From assembly GCA_029946105.1 (NCBI GenBank), contig JAQSDW010000016.1, forward strand, positions 1 to 64,000: a stretch of DNA of 64,000 bases. Reading direction: 5' to 3'. The notes below the pieces were generated by a model. It searched no databases, was not told the DNA's origin, and saw nothing but the letters and a program-made list of their open reading frames with translations. The position numbers and the translations under genes were made by a program. This document shows positions 1 through 9,897 of this stretch, piece after piece; positions within the stretch are counted from its first letter, which is position 1; the number at the start of each line of letters is the position of its first letter. This DNA comes from Reyranella sp. (GTDB taxonomy: Bacteria > Pseudomonadota > Alphaproteobacteria > Reyranellales > Reyranellaceae).

Positions 1-92
1 CCGATAACATCGGCATGACACACGTCGGAATGGACATGGCGCCGCCTGTCACAGGTGCGCCGGGCTGTGACACGAGAAGAAGAAACTGTATC

Positions 93-116
93 AAAAAAAG
101 CCCGTGATTCCGGGCT
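93..116 (-). terminator. Intrinsic terminator for the leftward operon (4494->244)
   Basis: On the minus strand: AGCCCG-GAATCA-CGGGCT followed by TTTTTT; lies just downstream of the MBL gene stop. Confidence 0.75.
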
Positions 117-243
117 CGGCCCGGACTCCGGGCCAGTGCGTGTCACAGAAAATGTCACAAGGTGGTGTGACACGCGGGTTGTGACACGCGATCAGGACAA
201 CGGCTCTCCGGCGTGCGGGGAGCTGCCGCGAGAGGACGGCGGT

Positions 244-966
244 CTACGGCTTACCGAGGGGCGGCTTCGCGTAATGATCCGCCAAGCCGTTCAACGCCGC
301 CGCGCCGTCGCCCTTGAACGTCGGCCCGTGCATCAGGGCGATGGTCGTGGGCGCGAGGCCGGCCAGCCGGCGCAGCGTCGGCTCGGCGAGCGGCGTCCAG
401 GGCATGAAGGGCACCTTCGCCGCGGTGTCGATCGCGGGGGCCACGATGTCACTCTCAGTCGTGGGCTCAGCCGGGCCCATCTGGGTGAAGAGGTCGCTGG
501 AGAACAGCGTGCCGGTCGTCTCCTCGTAGAGCAGGCCGGCATCCCAGTTGTGCGGGATGTGCGGCGTGTCGAGCCAGCGCACGCGCTTGCCGCCTAAATC
601 GAGTACCTCGTCGTTCTTGAGCGCCTTGGGCGCGCGGTCGGCCATGTCGGCGAGCCAGATGTTGCAGCCGAGCTGGCCGTGCGCCGGCGTGGCGTTGGGG
701 GCGGCGGCGAGCCATTCGTTGAGCGCGCCCGATTCGTCGCCCTCGACGTGGCTGCACGTCGTCCAGCGCAGCTTGTCGAGCGGGATCACGCGCTTCACCG
801 CGTCGGAGATCAGCGGGAACAGCGCGCGCTGGCCGTAGTGGAACAGCAGCGGCTCGTCGGCGTCGATCAGGAACTGGTTGAAGGTGAAGCCGGTCGGTCC
901 GACCTGCGGGACGAAGGTGGTGAGGCGATAGATCTTGTCGGCAATCTCGGAGACTTCGGTTTTCAT
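244..966 (-). CDS. MBL-fold metallo-hydrolase (flavodiiron/ODP-like)
   Basis: 240 aa ORF with an MBL-fold-like pattern (CSHVEGDESGALNEW, HIPHNWDAGLLYEETTGTLFSSDLF). Confidence 0.8.
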   Translation of the reverse strand: MKTEVSEIADKIYRLTTFVPQVGPTGFTFNQFLIDADEPLLFHYGQRALFPLISDAVKRVIPLDKLRWTTCSHVEGDESGALNEWLAAAPNATPAHGQLGCNIWLADMADRAPKALKNDEVLDLGGKRVRWLDTPHIPHNWDAGLLYEETTGTLFSSDLFTQMGPAEPTTESDIVAPAIDTAAKVPFMPWTPLAEPTLRRLAGLAPTTIALMHGPTFKGDGAAALNGLADHYAKPPLGKP

Positions 967-1002
967 GGTGCGATCCTCCGGTTTGGGATTACCGGCGAGA
1001 GA

Positions 1003-1425
1003 TTACTGGGTCCATTGGTCCTCGATCTTCGGATCGATCGCCTTTGCCGCCTTCTTGTCGGCGGCGGCACCGGCCGTGTCGCCCAGCTCCTGCTTGCAGG
1101 CGTGGCGTGACCAGTAGGCATCGGGGTCCTTCGGATCGTACCTGATTGCCGCCGTGAAGTCCGGGATGGCGAGCCTGCACCGGCCGGTCTGGGCGTAGGT
1201 CAGGCCGCGATAGAAGTAGGCAATGTTGAGGCCCGCGGCATCGGATCGGCCTGACTTGATGATTCGCGTGCAAGCGCTGATCTGGACGTCATCCGGCACC
1301 CCGCCCCGGCCGTCACACAATTTCATCTGCAGGGGATCCACGGTCTGGGCTTGCACCGGGCCGACTGAAAACGCTGCGGCCGCCACCGAGACGCCGACTG
1401 CAACCGCACGAATTGTGGTGAACAT
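1003..1425 (-). CDS. Secreted tetratricopeptide-repeat protein
   Basis: Signal peptide MFTTIRAVAVGVSVAAAAFSVGPVQAQ followed by TPR-like repeat (AYFYRGLTYAQTGRCRLAIPDFTAAIRYDPKDPDAYWSR). Confidence 0.7.
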   Translation of the reverse strand: MFTTIRAVAVGVSVAAAAFSVGPVQAQTVDPLQMKLCDGRGGVPDDVQISACTRIIKSGRSDAAGLNIAYFYRGLTYAQTGRCRLAIPDFTAAIRYDPKDPDAYWSRHACKQELGDTAGAAADKKAAKAIDPKIEDQWTQ

Positions 1426-1532
1426 GTCATCTCCCGGAACGAGGAGCCTTGGCCACAGCCCCCGATATTGCCGGCCAGATGTCATTGGTTAGTCCTTTCG
1501 CCGGCGGCGGTCCTTGATTCAGGTCAAGCCTG

Positions 1533-2516
1533 TCAGGCGAGCGCCTGCCAGATCGTGCTGCGCACCTCGCCGAACTCGCGCGCCAGTTTGGTCCAGCTCT
1601 CGCCGCCGTCGGTCGAGCGGAACGATTGGCCGAGGTTGCTGCAGACGAAGATCAGCTTGGGGTCGGACGGGTTGGTGGCCACCGTCCACGGCGTCGAGTT
1701 GAGTGTGCCCGGGAGCTTCGCGTCTTCCCAGGTGGCGCCATAGTCGCGGCTGCGCAGCAGGCGGCCGGTCGAGCCCGGCGGTCCGTTGCCGTTGGTCAGG
1801 AACACCGTCTGGTCGCCGTCGGCGCGGGCCTTGATGGTGCGGGTGTATTGCCAGGGCGAGTCGAGTTCCTGGAAGCTGAAGGTCTCGCCGTTGTCGCGGC
1901 TGACGTTCAGGCCGCGGTTGGTGGTGGCATAGACCAGCTTGCCGCCGTTCTTGACGCCCTCTTCCTTTACGATCGCCACTCCATGGATGTCCTCGGAGTT
2001 GATGCCCTGGCCCACCTTCTTCCAGGTGCGGCCGCGGTCGGTCGAGCGGTGCACGCCGTCGATCTCGACGCCGGCCCACAGCGTGTCGCGGTCGATCGGG
2101 TCGAACAGGATCTGCGTCACGCGCGGCTTGCCCACGAAGATGCAGGCCTCGGCAAAGGAGCCCTTGGTGGGCGCGAAGCTTTTGCCGCCGTCGGTCGAGA
2201 CGAAGATGTTGGCGGGCTGGGTGCCGACCACGATCGTGTCGGGATCGTCGGGTGCCTGGGCCATCGACCAGATGTCGTAACCGTCGAGCACCGACGGCAG
2301 GTGGGTCCATTTCTGGTCGCCCTCGTTCCAGCGGTAGAGGCCTGAATCGGTGCCGGCCAGGACTTCGCCGGGGCGTTGCGGGTGCGCGGAGAGCGCCCAG
2401 ACGCGGGCTTCGAGATAGAGGCCCGATTCGATGTAGGGCCGGATCCAGGTCTCGCCGTTGTCGCGGCTGAACCAGACGGACATGCCGGCGGTGCCGACGC
2501 AGAGCAGATTGGACAT
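1533..2516 (-). CDS. BNR/sialidase-like beta-propeller (exo-alpha-sialidase/VPS10-like repeats)
   Basis: Repeated S/T-D-G-G/R-x-S/T-W Asp-box motifs (SRDNGETWIR, STDGGKSFAP, STDRGRTWKK, SRDYGATWED, STDGGESWTK). Confidence 0.85.
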   Translation of the reverse strand: MSNLLCVGTAGMSVWFSRDNGETWIRPYIESGLYLEARVWALSAHPQRPGEVLAGTDSGLYRWNEGDQKWTHLPSVLDGYDIWSMAQAPDDPDTIVVGTQPANIFVSTDGGKSFAPTKGSFAEACIFVGKPRVTQILFDPIDRDTLWAGVEIDGVHRSTDRGRTWKKVGQGINSEDIHGVAIVKEEGVKNGGKLVYATTNRGLNVSRDNGETFSFQELDSPWQYTRTIKARADGDQTVFLTNGNGPPGSTGRLLRSRDYGATWEDAKLPGTLNSTPWTVATNPSDPKLIFVCSNLGQSFRSTDGGESWTKLAREFGEVRSTIWQALA

Positions 2517-2527
2517 TGGTCGCTCCC

Positions 2528-3418
2528 TTACGGGGTGAGCTTGTCGATCAGGACCTTATTGAAGGCCTCGGCAGCCTCGTAGGCAACCCAGTGGCCGGCG
2601 CCGGGGATGACGTTCATTTCGAAATTTGGCTGGAGCGCGCGGAAAAGATCGATGCGCTCCTGAATGTGAGGATACGTGGTGGAATCGAACTCGCCCCAGA
2701 TGCCGGTGAACGGCGTCTTCACCCGCGGCAGCACTTCGCTGAGCTTGCCCGCGATGCCCATGTCCCGGCTGCGGGTCTTGGCGCGTGTGGTGTTCAGGAT
2801 CTGCATGTGGATCGCCACGCCATCGATCTTGGCGGGATCGTGGAACATCAGGATTTCGAGGTTTCTCCGCGCTTCGGCGGCCAGGGTCTCGGCCGGCATC
2901 TCGGCCAGGAGCTTGCGGAGTTTCGGGCCGGGCTTGCGCGTGGCTTTGAGGCCACCCGCACCGACGAAGGCGATCTTGCGCAGTTGCTCTTCGAACAGCG
3001 TGGCGATGTGGCCGCCCACCATGCCGCCGAACGAGAAGCCGGTGATGGCGAATTGCCTGTCCCTGGGCAGCAGCTCCTTCATCGCGTGTTCGACGCAGTG
3101 CGTCACCGACCAGACGTCGCGCACGTCGTCGGGCGGGTCGCTGTCGCCCAGGCCCGGCATGTCGGCGGCGTATATCGTGAAATGCTGGCTGAGCGGTACT
3201 ACGTTCCGGATCCAGTGGATCCACGAGCCCGAGCCGCCGTGAAACAGCAGCAGGATGGGTTTGTTGGCGCCGGCGTCCCAGACATGCCAGGTCATGCGGC
3301 CGCCGTTACCCATCGGTACTTGGACGACTTCCGACGCGGTCTTTTCGATCGTCAGGATATGGTCGGCGGCGGTGCGCCCGTCCGGCATGCGCGGGACGGC
3401 CGAATAATCGAGGCTCAT
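2528..3418 (-). CDS. Alpha/beta hydrolase
   Basis: HGGSGSWIHW oxyanion region, GFSFGG nucleophile elbow, C-terminal GAGHW. Confidence 0.85.
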   Translation of the reverse strand: MSLDYSAVPRMPDGRTAADHILTIEKTASEVVQVPMGNGGRMTWHVWDAGANKPILLLFHGGSGSWIHWIRNVVPLSQHFTIYAADMPGLGDSDPPDDVRDVWSVTHCVEHAMKELLPRDRQFAITGFSFGGMVGGHIATLFEEQLRKIAFVGAGGLKATRKPGPKLRKLLAEMPAETLAAEARRNLEILMFHDPAKIDGVAIHMQILNTTRAKTRSRDMGIAGKLSEVLPRVKTPFTGIWGEFDSTTYPHIQERIDLFRALQPNFEMNVIPGAGHWVAYEAAEAFNKVLIDKLTP

Positions 3419-4494
3419 TTGCCGATCGCCCCCAGCAGACGTTCGACGAATTCAGGCGCCTTCTTGCGGTCGATCCAGCGCAGGACCGTCACCAGATCGT
3501 TGTCGGGATCGATCCAGACGATGTGGCTGCCCCAGCCCAGCGCGAAGTAGCTGCGCTCGGAGGCTGCCGCAAACTGCCGCTTGCCGGTGTTGAGCCACCA
3601 CATCAGCCCGTAGAAAGGTGCCACCGGGCAGGGTTTTACCAGCTCGTCGGTCCAGCCTTTGGGCAGGATCTGCTTGCCCTCCCAGACGCCGCCGGCCGCG
3701 ACCAGCCTTCCCATAAAGGAGAGATCGCGCGCCGAGATCACGATGCCGCCGCCCCAATGTCCGCCGCCGGGGACGGAGAGCATCTGCTTGCCGTCGATGG
3801 TGACGGTGGAGGTTTTATAACCGTCCCACTTCCAGCCCTGCGAGGCGCCGATCGGATCCATGATGCGGCGCTTGAGGACCTGGGGCAGCGGCTCCTTGAA
3901 AACCTGCAGCAGCGAGTAGCTGAGCCGGTTCACGCGCACGTCGTTGTATTCATAAAAGGTGCCGGGCTTCTTCATCGCGCGGCGCGTGCCCTTGGGGGCG
4001 TCGGCGACGGTGACGCCCACCACGCGATTGTGGTCGATGCGGTCTTCCTTGCCGAACACGCTGCCCGACCATTCGCTGGTCTGCGTCAGCAGGTGGCGCC
4101 AGGTGATGTCCTTGTTCTGGTCGGACTTGAAGCCGTCATCGAGCGCATAGTCGCCCGCTCTGTCGTCGAGGCTTTTTATCAGGCCATCGCCCAGCGCCAG
4201 GCCGGCCAGCAGGGCGAGGTAGCTCTTGGCGACGCTGAAGGTCATGTCGGCGTGGTCGACGTCGCCCCATTCGGCGAGCTTGGTGCCGCCCCGGTAGGCG
4301 ATACCGGCGTGACCGCCACGCGGCGTTACCGGCCCCAGCACCTCGTTGTCGGGGGATTTTTCGCCGGAATCGTAGGTCATCACGAATTGGCCGTCCGGCA
4401 TGTACATGCTTTTGGGCCAGTGGGATTCGGCGGATTTGGCGAAGTCTACGGCGTCGTTCAACTTGTTCATCGTGTTCATGCCCGCAATCAACAT
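3415..4494 (-). CDS. Serine hydrolase, beta-lactamase family (class C-like)
   Basis: SVAKSYLALL (SxxK) and YNDVRVNRLSYSLLQ; overlaps the next gene by ATGA. Confidence 0.8.
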   Translation of the reverse strand: MLIAGMNTMNKLNDAVDFAKSAESHWPKSMYMPDGQFVMTYDSGEKSPDNEVLGPVTPRGGHAGIAYRGGTKLAEWGDVDHADMTFSVAKSYLALLAGLALGDGLIKSLDDRAGDYALDDGFKSDQNKDITWRHLLTQTSEWSGSVFGKEDRIDHNRVVGVTVADAPKGTRRAMKKPGTFYEYNDVRVNRLSYSLLQVFKEPLPQVLKRRIMDPIGASQGWKWDGYKTSTVTIDGKQMLSVPGGGHWGGGIVISARDLSFMGRLVAAGGVWEGKQILPKGWTDELVKPCPVAPFYGLMWWLNTGKRQFAAASERSYFALGWGSHIVWIDPDNDLVTVLRWIDRKKAPEFVERLLGAIGK

Positions 4495-4529
4495 TGGTGC
4501 CCGGCCGGGAGCAAGCTAGAAAGCGCCTT

Positions 4530-5585
4530 ATGCCCATACCCACAACGCTCACCATCCGCCGCCCCGACGACTGGCACGTCCACCTGCGCGACGGCGCCTT
4601 GCTGGCCGCCTGCGCCGTCCACACTGCCCGCCAGTTCGCCCGCGCCATCATCATGCCGAACCTGGTACCGCCGGTAACCAAGGTGGCCGAGGCGGTGGCC
4701 TATCGCGACCGCATCCGTGCGGCCGTCCCGGCCGATCTGAAATTCGAGCCGCTGATGACCTGCTACCTCACCGACGGCGCCGATCCCGCCGAGCTGATAC
4801 GCGGCAAGGCCGAGGGCGTCTGGGTCGCGGCCAAGCTCTATCCCGCGCACGCCACCACCAATTCCGCGCACGGCGTCACCTCCATGGACCGCGTCGCGAA
4901 AGGCCTTGAAGCGATGGAAAAGGCCGGCATGCCTTTGCTCGTCCATGGCGAAGTGACCGATCCCGGGGTCGACATCTTCGACCGCGAGGCCGTGTTCCTG
5001 GACAAGATCCTGGCGCCCCTGCTGAAGCGCCACCCCGGCCTGAAGATCGTGCTGGAGCACATCACGACCCGCGAAGGTGTGGCCTTCGTCGAGGCAAATC
5101 CCGGCCGCCTGGGCGGCACGATCACGCCGCACCATCTCAGCTACAACCGCAATGCGATCTTCAAGGGCGGCATCCGTCCGCACTTCTATTGCCTGCCGAT
5201 CGCCAAGCGCGAGGAGCATCGTCTCGCTCTGCGGCGCGCCGCGACCTCGGGCGGCACGCAATTTTTCCTCGGCACCGACACCGCGCCGCACACCGCCGAC
5301 ACCAAGGAATGCGCCTGCGGCTGTGCCGGCGTCTTCAACGCCCCCGTCGCGATGCAGGTCTATGCGCAGGTCTTCGCCGAGGAGGATAAGCTCGACAAAT
5401 TGGAAGCCTTCGCCTCGCTGAACGGCCCACGCTTCTACGGCCTCGCGGCAAACGAGGAGCGGGTGACCCTGCGCGCTGCCGCCCTCGATGTGCCCGAGAG
5501 CGTCGAGGTGCCGGGGCTCGCCCCGGGATTGATCAAGACCATCACCGTGTTTCGCCCCGATACGCCGGTCGACTGGTCGTTCTAG
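4530..5585 (+). CDS. pyrC: Dihydroorotase (class II, E. coli PyrC type)
   Basis: TIRRPDDWHVHLRDG N-terminus, MPNLVPPV, VHGEVTD, FLGTDTAPH. Confidence 0.95.
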   Translation: MPIPTTLTIRRPDDWHVHLRDGALLAACAVHTARQFARAIIMPNLVPPVTKVAEAVAYRDRIRAAVPADLKFEPLMTCYLTDGADPAELIRGKAEGVWVAAKLYPAHATTNSAHGVTSMDRVAKGLEAMEKAGMPLLVHGEVTDPGVDIFDREAVFLDKILAPLLKRHPGLKIVLEHITTREGVAFVEANPGRLGGTITPHHLSYNRNAIFKGGIRPHFYCLPIAKREEHRLALRRAATSGGTQFFLGTDTAPHTADTKECACGCAGVFNAPVAMQVYAQVFAEEDKLDKLEAFASLNGPRFYGLAANEERVTLRAAALDVPESVEVPGLAPGLIKTITVFRPDTPVDWSF

Positions 5586-5608
5586 GACGGCTGGTCTATC
5601 GTGGCGGC

Positions 5609-6397
5609 ATGAGCAAAAAACGCATACCCGCCGGCGCCGTCGTGCGCGGCACCGACAAAGGCTACATCCACGGCGATCTGAAACCCGGCAGCGAACGCCC
5701 GGTCGAGAAGATCGAGAAGACCTATCCCTACATACGACCGCGCGATGCCGCGACGCTGATCCTCGTGCGCATGAAGGGCAAGACGCCCGAAGTGCTGATG
5801 GGCTGCCGTGCCGCCGCGCACGCCTTCATGCCAAATCGCTACGTGTTTCCCGGCGGTCGCGTCGATCGCGCCGACGCGCACATCCCGATCGCCACGCAGC
5901 TCGACCGCTACGTGAACGCCCGCCTGCAGAAGGCGGCAACCGCGCAACGTGCCCGCGCATTGGCCATCGCCGCGGTTCGCGAGACCTTCGAGGAAAGCGG
6001 CCTGATGCTGGCCAAGCCGCTGAAAGGTGGCGCCCCGGACAAGGATTACGGCGAGCACTGGAAGGGTTTCCTCGACACGGGCATGGGCCCGGCACTCGAC
6101 TGCCTCGACCTGATCGCGCGCGCGGTGACGCCGCCCGGCCGGCCGCGCCGCTTCAACGCCCGCTTCTTCATGGCGCGGGCCGAGGATGCGAGCGGCGAGA
6201 TCCGGCATTCGAGCGAGATGGGCGATATCCGCTGGGTCCGCCTCGACGAGGCGCGCGAGCTGCCGTTGCCGACCATCACCGGGCTCATCCTGGGTGAGAT
6301 CGGTCGATTGGTGAAAGAGCCGCCCGATCGCAAGAAGCAGCGCAAGATCCCGCTGTTCACGACGATCCACCGCAAGCACCTGATGATCGAGGAGTGA
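5609..6397 (+). CDS. NUDIX hydrolase family protein
   Basis: Nudix box-like AIAAVRETFEESGLML; FPGGRVDRAD. Confidence 0.85.
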   Translation: MSKKRIPAGAVVRGTDKGYIHGDLKPGSERPVEKIEKTYPYIRPRDAATLILVRMKGKTPEVLMGCRAAAHAFMPNRYVFPGGRVDRADAHIPIATQLDRYVNARLQKAATAQRARALAIAAVRETFEESGLMLAKPLKGGAPDKDYGEHWKGFLDTGMGPALDCLDLIARAVTPPGRPRRFNARFFMARAEDASGEIRHSSEMGDIRWVRLDEARELPLPTITGLILGEIGRLVKEPPDRKKQRKIPLFTTIHRKHLMIEE

Positions 6398-6401
6398 CCC
6401 G

Positions 6402-7745
6402 GTGACGGTGCGCGCCGAGATCAACTCGTCGCCCACCGGTCCTGGGCCTACTATTCCCGGGCCCAAATCCGGCCTGCCGCCACGCGGTGTCGTTCGTCTG
6501 CGCGCCCTCGTGCTCATCCGCTGGGCCGCCGTCGCCGGGCAGGTCTTCACCGCCGCGGTCGTGCAATGGGGCCTGGGATTTGGTCTGCCCGTCCTGGCGG
6601 TGGGCGGGACGATCGCGCTTTCGGCGCTGCTCAATCTCACCGTCAGTCTCGGCCGGCCGGCGTCGGCGCGCATCGACGACCGCGAGGCCACGCTCTTCCT
6701 CGCCTTCGACATCCTGCAGCTTGCCGTCCTTCTCTATCTCACCGGCGGCCTGCTCAATCCCTTCGCGCTGCTGCTGCTGGCGCCGGTCGCCATCGGCGCC
6801 ACCATCTTGTCGCTCACCAGCAACATCGCGCTGTCGCTGCTGACGATCGTGAGCACCGCCGTCCTCGGCGTCTTTCACCAGCCGCTGCCGTGGCGAGGAC
6901 CGCCGCTCGAACTGCCGGAGATCTATCAGGCTGGCGCCTGGGCTGGCCTGACGCTCACCACTCTGTTGATTACCCTGTACGGTTGGCGATTGGCGGAGGA
7001 AGCGCGGCAGATGGCCGATGCACTGGCCGCTGCCCAGGCAGCCCTGGCGCGCGAGCAGCGCCTGTCGGCGCTGGGCGCCCTGGCCGCCGCCGCCGCCCAC
7101 GAACTCGGCTCGCCACTGTCGACCATCGCCGTCGTCGCCAAGGAGATGCTACGCGAGATCGAACTCGACGATCCGTTACGCGAGGACGTCGAGTTGCTGT
7201 CGGCCGAATCAGATCGATGCCGAGCGATCCTGGCACGGCTTTCGGTAGATCCCGCGGGCGATGTCTCGGATGCCTACACCCTCGTTCCTCTGCCGGCGCT
7301 GATCGAGGCGGCAGCGCAGAATTACAATCGCGGGACGATCGACATCACCTACGAATCGGGCCCGATCGGTGAAGGCACGCCCGCCGTGGCGCCGATTCAG
7401 GTGCGCAGCCCTGAAATCATGCAGGGCGTCGGCAATATCGTGCAGAACGCCGTTTCTTTCGCGCGGCACGAAATCCGGATCGCGACGCGCTGGACGAACG
7501 AATGGTCCGAGGTCGAGGTGCTGGACGATGGCCCGGGGTTCTCCGAGGCGATGCTCGACGAACTCGGAACGCCCTTCATTTCGACCCGGCAGGGCCAAGA
7601 GGGTCACATGGGCTTGGGCGTCTTCATCGCCAAGACGCTTCTGGAGCGCACCGGGGCCTCGGTGACCTTCGGAAATCGCACCGTTGCCGGGGGAGGCGCC
7701 GCCGTCTCCGTGCGCTGGCCAAACCCGGTCTTCAAGGCTACATAG
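6402..7745 (+). CDS. regB: RegB/PrrB/ActS-family redox sensor histidine kinase
   Basis: Six-TM sensor with GGLLNPF (quinone-site type motif), H-box AAAHELGSPLSTIAVV, SDRCRAIL, DDGPGF and GLGVF. Confidence 0.88.
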   Translation: MTVRAEINSSPTGPGPTIPGPKSGLPPRGVVRLRALVLIRWAAVAGQVFTAAVVQWGLGFGLPVLAVGGTIALSALLNLTVSLGRPASARIDDREATLFLAFDILQLAVLLYLTGGLLNPFALLLLAPVAIGATILSLTSNIALSLLTIVSTAVLGVFHQPLPWRGPPLELPEIYQAGAWAGLTLTTLLITLYGWRLAEEARQMADALAAAQAALAREQRLSALGALAAAAAHELGSPLSTIAVVAKEMLREIELDDPLREDVELLSAESDRCRAILARLSVDPAGDVSDAYTLVPLPALIEAAAQNYNRGTIDITYESGPIGEGTPAVAPIQVRSPEIMQGVGNIVQNAVSFARHEIRIATRWTNEWSEVEVLDDGPGFSEAMLDELGTPFISTRQGQEGHMGLGVFIAKTLLERTGASVTFGNRTVAGGGAAVSVRWPNPVFKAT

Positions 7746-7768
7746 CGGCCGATGTCGAAGGAGTCGCC

Positions 7769-8359
7769 ATGAGCCAGGACGCAGGAGCCGGCCGTCCCAT
7801 ATCGCCTGTGATTGCCGGCACGACGTCGAACAAGGATCGGACGCTGCTGATCGCGGACGACGATGCCGCATTCCGCAACCGCATCGCCCGCGCGCTCGAG
7901 CTGCGCGGGTTCATCGTGACGGCCGTCGGCTCGGTCGCCGAGGCGCTGACGCAGACTGCCCGGCCGCCGGCTTTCGCTGTCCTCGACCTGCGTCTGGGCG
8001 ATGGCAATGGCCTGGAACTGGTCGGCCCGCTCCGTCAGGCCCGCCCGGACATCCGCATCGTGGTACTGACCGGCTACGGCAACATCGCCACCGCTGTCGC
8101 CGCCGTGAAGGAAGGCGCGGTCGATTATCTCGCCAAGCCGGCCGATGCCGACGCCATCGAGCAGGCGCTGACCGCCCATGGCCGCAAGCTGCCGCCGCCG
8201 CCCAGCAATCCGATGTCGGCCGACCGCGTGCGGTGGGAGCACATCCAGCGTGTCTTCGAGCAATGCGACCGCAACGTCTCCGAGACGGCGCGTCGGCTCA
8301 ACATGCACCGCCGCACCCTGCAGCGGATTCTCGGCAAGCACGCGCCCCGCGAACACTGA
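7769..8359 (+). CDS. regA: RegA/PrrA/ActR-family response regulator
   Basis: Receiver IADDDAAFRNRIARAL, VLDLRLGDGNGLELV, KPADAD; C-terminal Fis-type HTH NVSETARRLNMHRRTLQRILGKHAPRE; directly downstream of regB-like kinase. Confidence 0.9.
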   Translation: MSQDAGAGRPISPVIAGTTSNKDRTLLIADDDAAFRNRIARALELRGFIVTAVGSVAEALTQTARPPAFAVLDLRLGDGNGLELVGPLRQARPDIRIVVLTGYGNIATAVAAVKEGAVDYLAKPADADAIEQALTAHGRKLPPPPSNPMSADRVRWEHIQRVFEQCDRNVSETARRLNMHRRTLQRILGKHAPREH

Positions 8360-8386
8360 CGAGCGAATACCGACAAGGCCTGGCGG

Positions 8387-9727
8387 TCAAGCTTGGCGGT
8401 TTTGGGCGTTCCAATAGTGCTCGAGGTTGCTGATCAGGGCCGCGCTGAAGTGGCAGTAGGCCTGCTCGCGCGCGTAGAGCGCGGTATAGCGACGGAACAG
8501 ATCGAGCGGTTCGGCGGCGAGGCGTAGCGCCCGGCGATTGCCGATCGCGCCGACGACACCCGAGCCGGTCAACCGTTCGACGACCTGATCGATCGTGCGG
8601 TCGATCGCGTCAGGGTCCACGACCTCGTCGCATATCAGCCGCCCTTCCTCGGAATCACAATCGAAGCGGCGTTCATACATGATCGCCTGGCGGGCCATCC
8701 GGTCGCCAACGAAGCGCGCCAGCCGCAGGTTCGCCATTGCCGGAATGATGCCCTCTCGTCGGGCCGGCAGGGTCATGTAGGCGTCGCGGGCGGCGATGTT
8801 GAAATCGGTGGCGAGCAGGATCTGGCAGCCACCGCCGATGGCGAAGGTGTCGACCGCCGAGATCCAGAGCTTCTCGATCGAATCGCCCATGACCTCGTCC
8901 GGCGTCACGTCGGGCCGCGCCACACCGCGCACGATCTTGTTCACGAAGCCCGTGTCGCGGATCAGGAACCAGAGGAAAGGGATACGGCCGTGGTAGAGAT
9001 GCGTGAGGTTGATGCCTGCATTGTAGACGTGCCGGCCGGCATATTTCCCTGTGGGAACCACGTCGCCGCGCAGTACGGCCACCTGGCTCAGCGGATCGAG
9101 GATGCAGACGTCGGCGCCGATCTCGGTCGCCGACTGGGTCGAAACGTCCTCCGAGTTGAGGAAGCGCGGATTGGACAGCAACAGCACCGCCGCCTTGCCC
9201 TGGCGTTCGACCTTGGCCGCGCCCAGGTCGAGCCGGCCGTCACGCAGGAATTTCGCCAGCGCCTCGGCGGATTCCTCGCGCGGCAGCAGCATGGTGTGGC
9301 AGAGATGCAGACCGCACGTGGGGTCGGCGAGGAACTGGTTGAACAGGATGCCCTGGTCTATTTCCAGGCCTTCCTTCTCCGACTGGCGCAAGTCTGACTC
9401 GGCCGAGACCTCGGCGCGCGTCGGCACCAGGCCGGGGATGGAATCGGCAGCGTCGTAGGCGAGGCGTTCGATGCGCACGAACTTCCGTCGTCCATCGGTC
9501 AGCCGATCGTAGAGCGTGCGGGCATGGGTTCGCAGGAAGGTGAAGCGCGCGTCGCGGGCGGCTTGCTTGAGAGCCTCGGCGGCCTCGGCCGTGGCAGCGT
9601 CGCGCTGCGGCTTGGCCGGCAGGCGGCCGAGCCGGTCGCGCGAGTTGCGCCAAAAAGCCGAGAAGGCGGCCGCATCGGCCTCGTAGTCGCCGTTGGCCGC
9701 GACCGGCGCCGAAATCACCGCATCCAT
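8387..9727 (-). CDS. DpgC-like crotonase-superfamily protein (cofactor-independent oxygenase family)
   Basis: 446 aa; HLCHTMLLPR, GINLTHLYHGRIPFLWFLIRDTGFVNKIVRG, FAIGGGCQILLATD, ARREGIIPAMANLRL resemble (3,5-dihydroxyphenyl)acetyl-CoA dioxygenase DpgC. Confidence 0.7.
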   Translation of the reverse strand: MDAVISAPVAANGDYEADAAAFSAFWRNSRDRLGRLPAKPQRDAATAEAAEALKQAARDARFTFLRTHARTLYDRLTDGRRKFVRIERLAYDAADSIPGLVPTRAEVSAESDLRQSEKEGLEIDQGILFNQFLADPTCGLHLCHTMLLPREESAEALAKFLRDGRLDLGAAKVERQGKAAVLLLSNPRFLNSEDVSTQSATEIGADVCILDPLSQVAVLRGDVVPTGKYAGRHVYNAGINLTHLYHGRIPFLWFLIRDTGFVNKIVRGVARPDVTPDEVMGDSIEKLWISAVDTFAIGGGCQILLATDFNIAARDAYMTLPARREGIIPAMANLRLARFVGDRMARQAIMYERRFDCDSEEGRLICDEVVDPDAIDRTIDQVVERLTGSGVVGAIGNRRALRLAAEPLDLFRRYTALYAREQAYCHFSAALISNLEHYWNAQNRQA

Positions 9728-9765
9728 GTCGACGTTCCTGCCTGCAACGATCGGTCGTTGTATTT

Positions 9766-9840
<75 letters not shown>

Positions 9841-9897
9841 GTCACCGGCATTCTAGCCCGCGGTTGCGCCGCAGGTCCAATCGTGTATCTGAAACGG

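Noticed and set aside
2516-3550. 344-aa plus-strand ORF
   Set aside because: Antisense shadow of the alpha/beta hydrolase.
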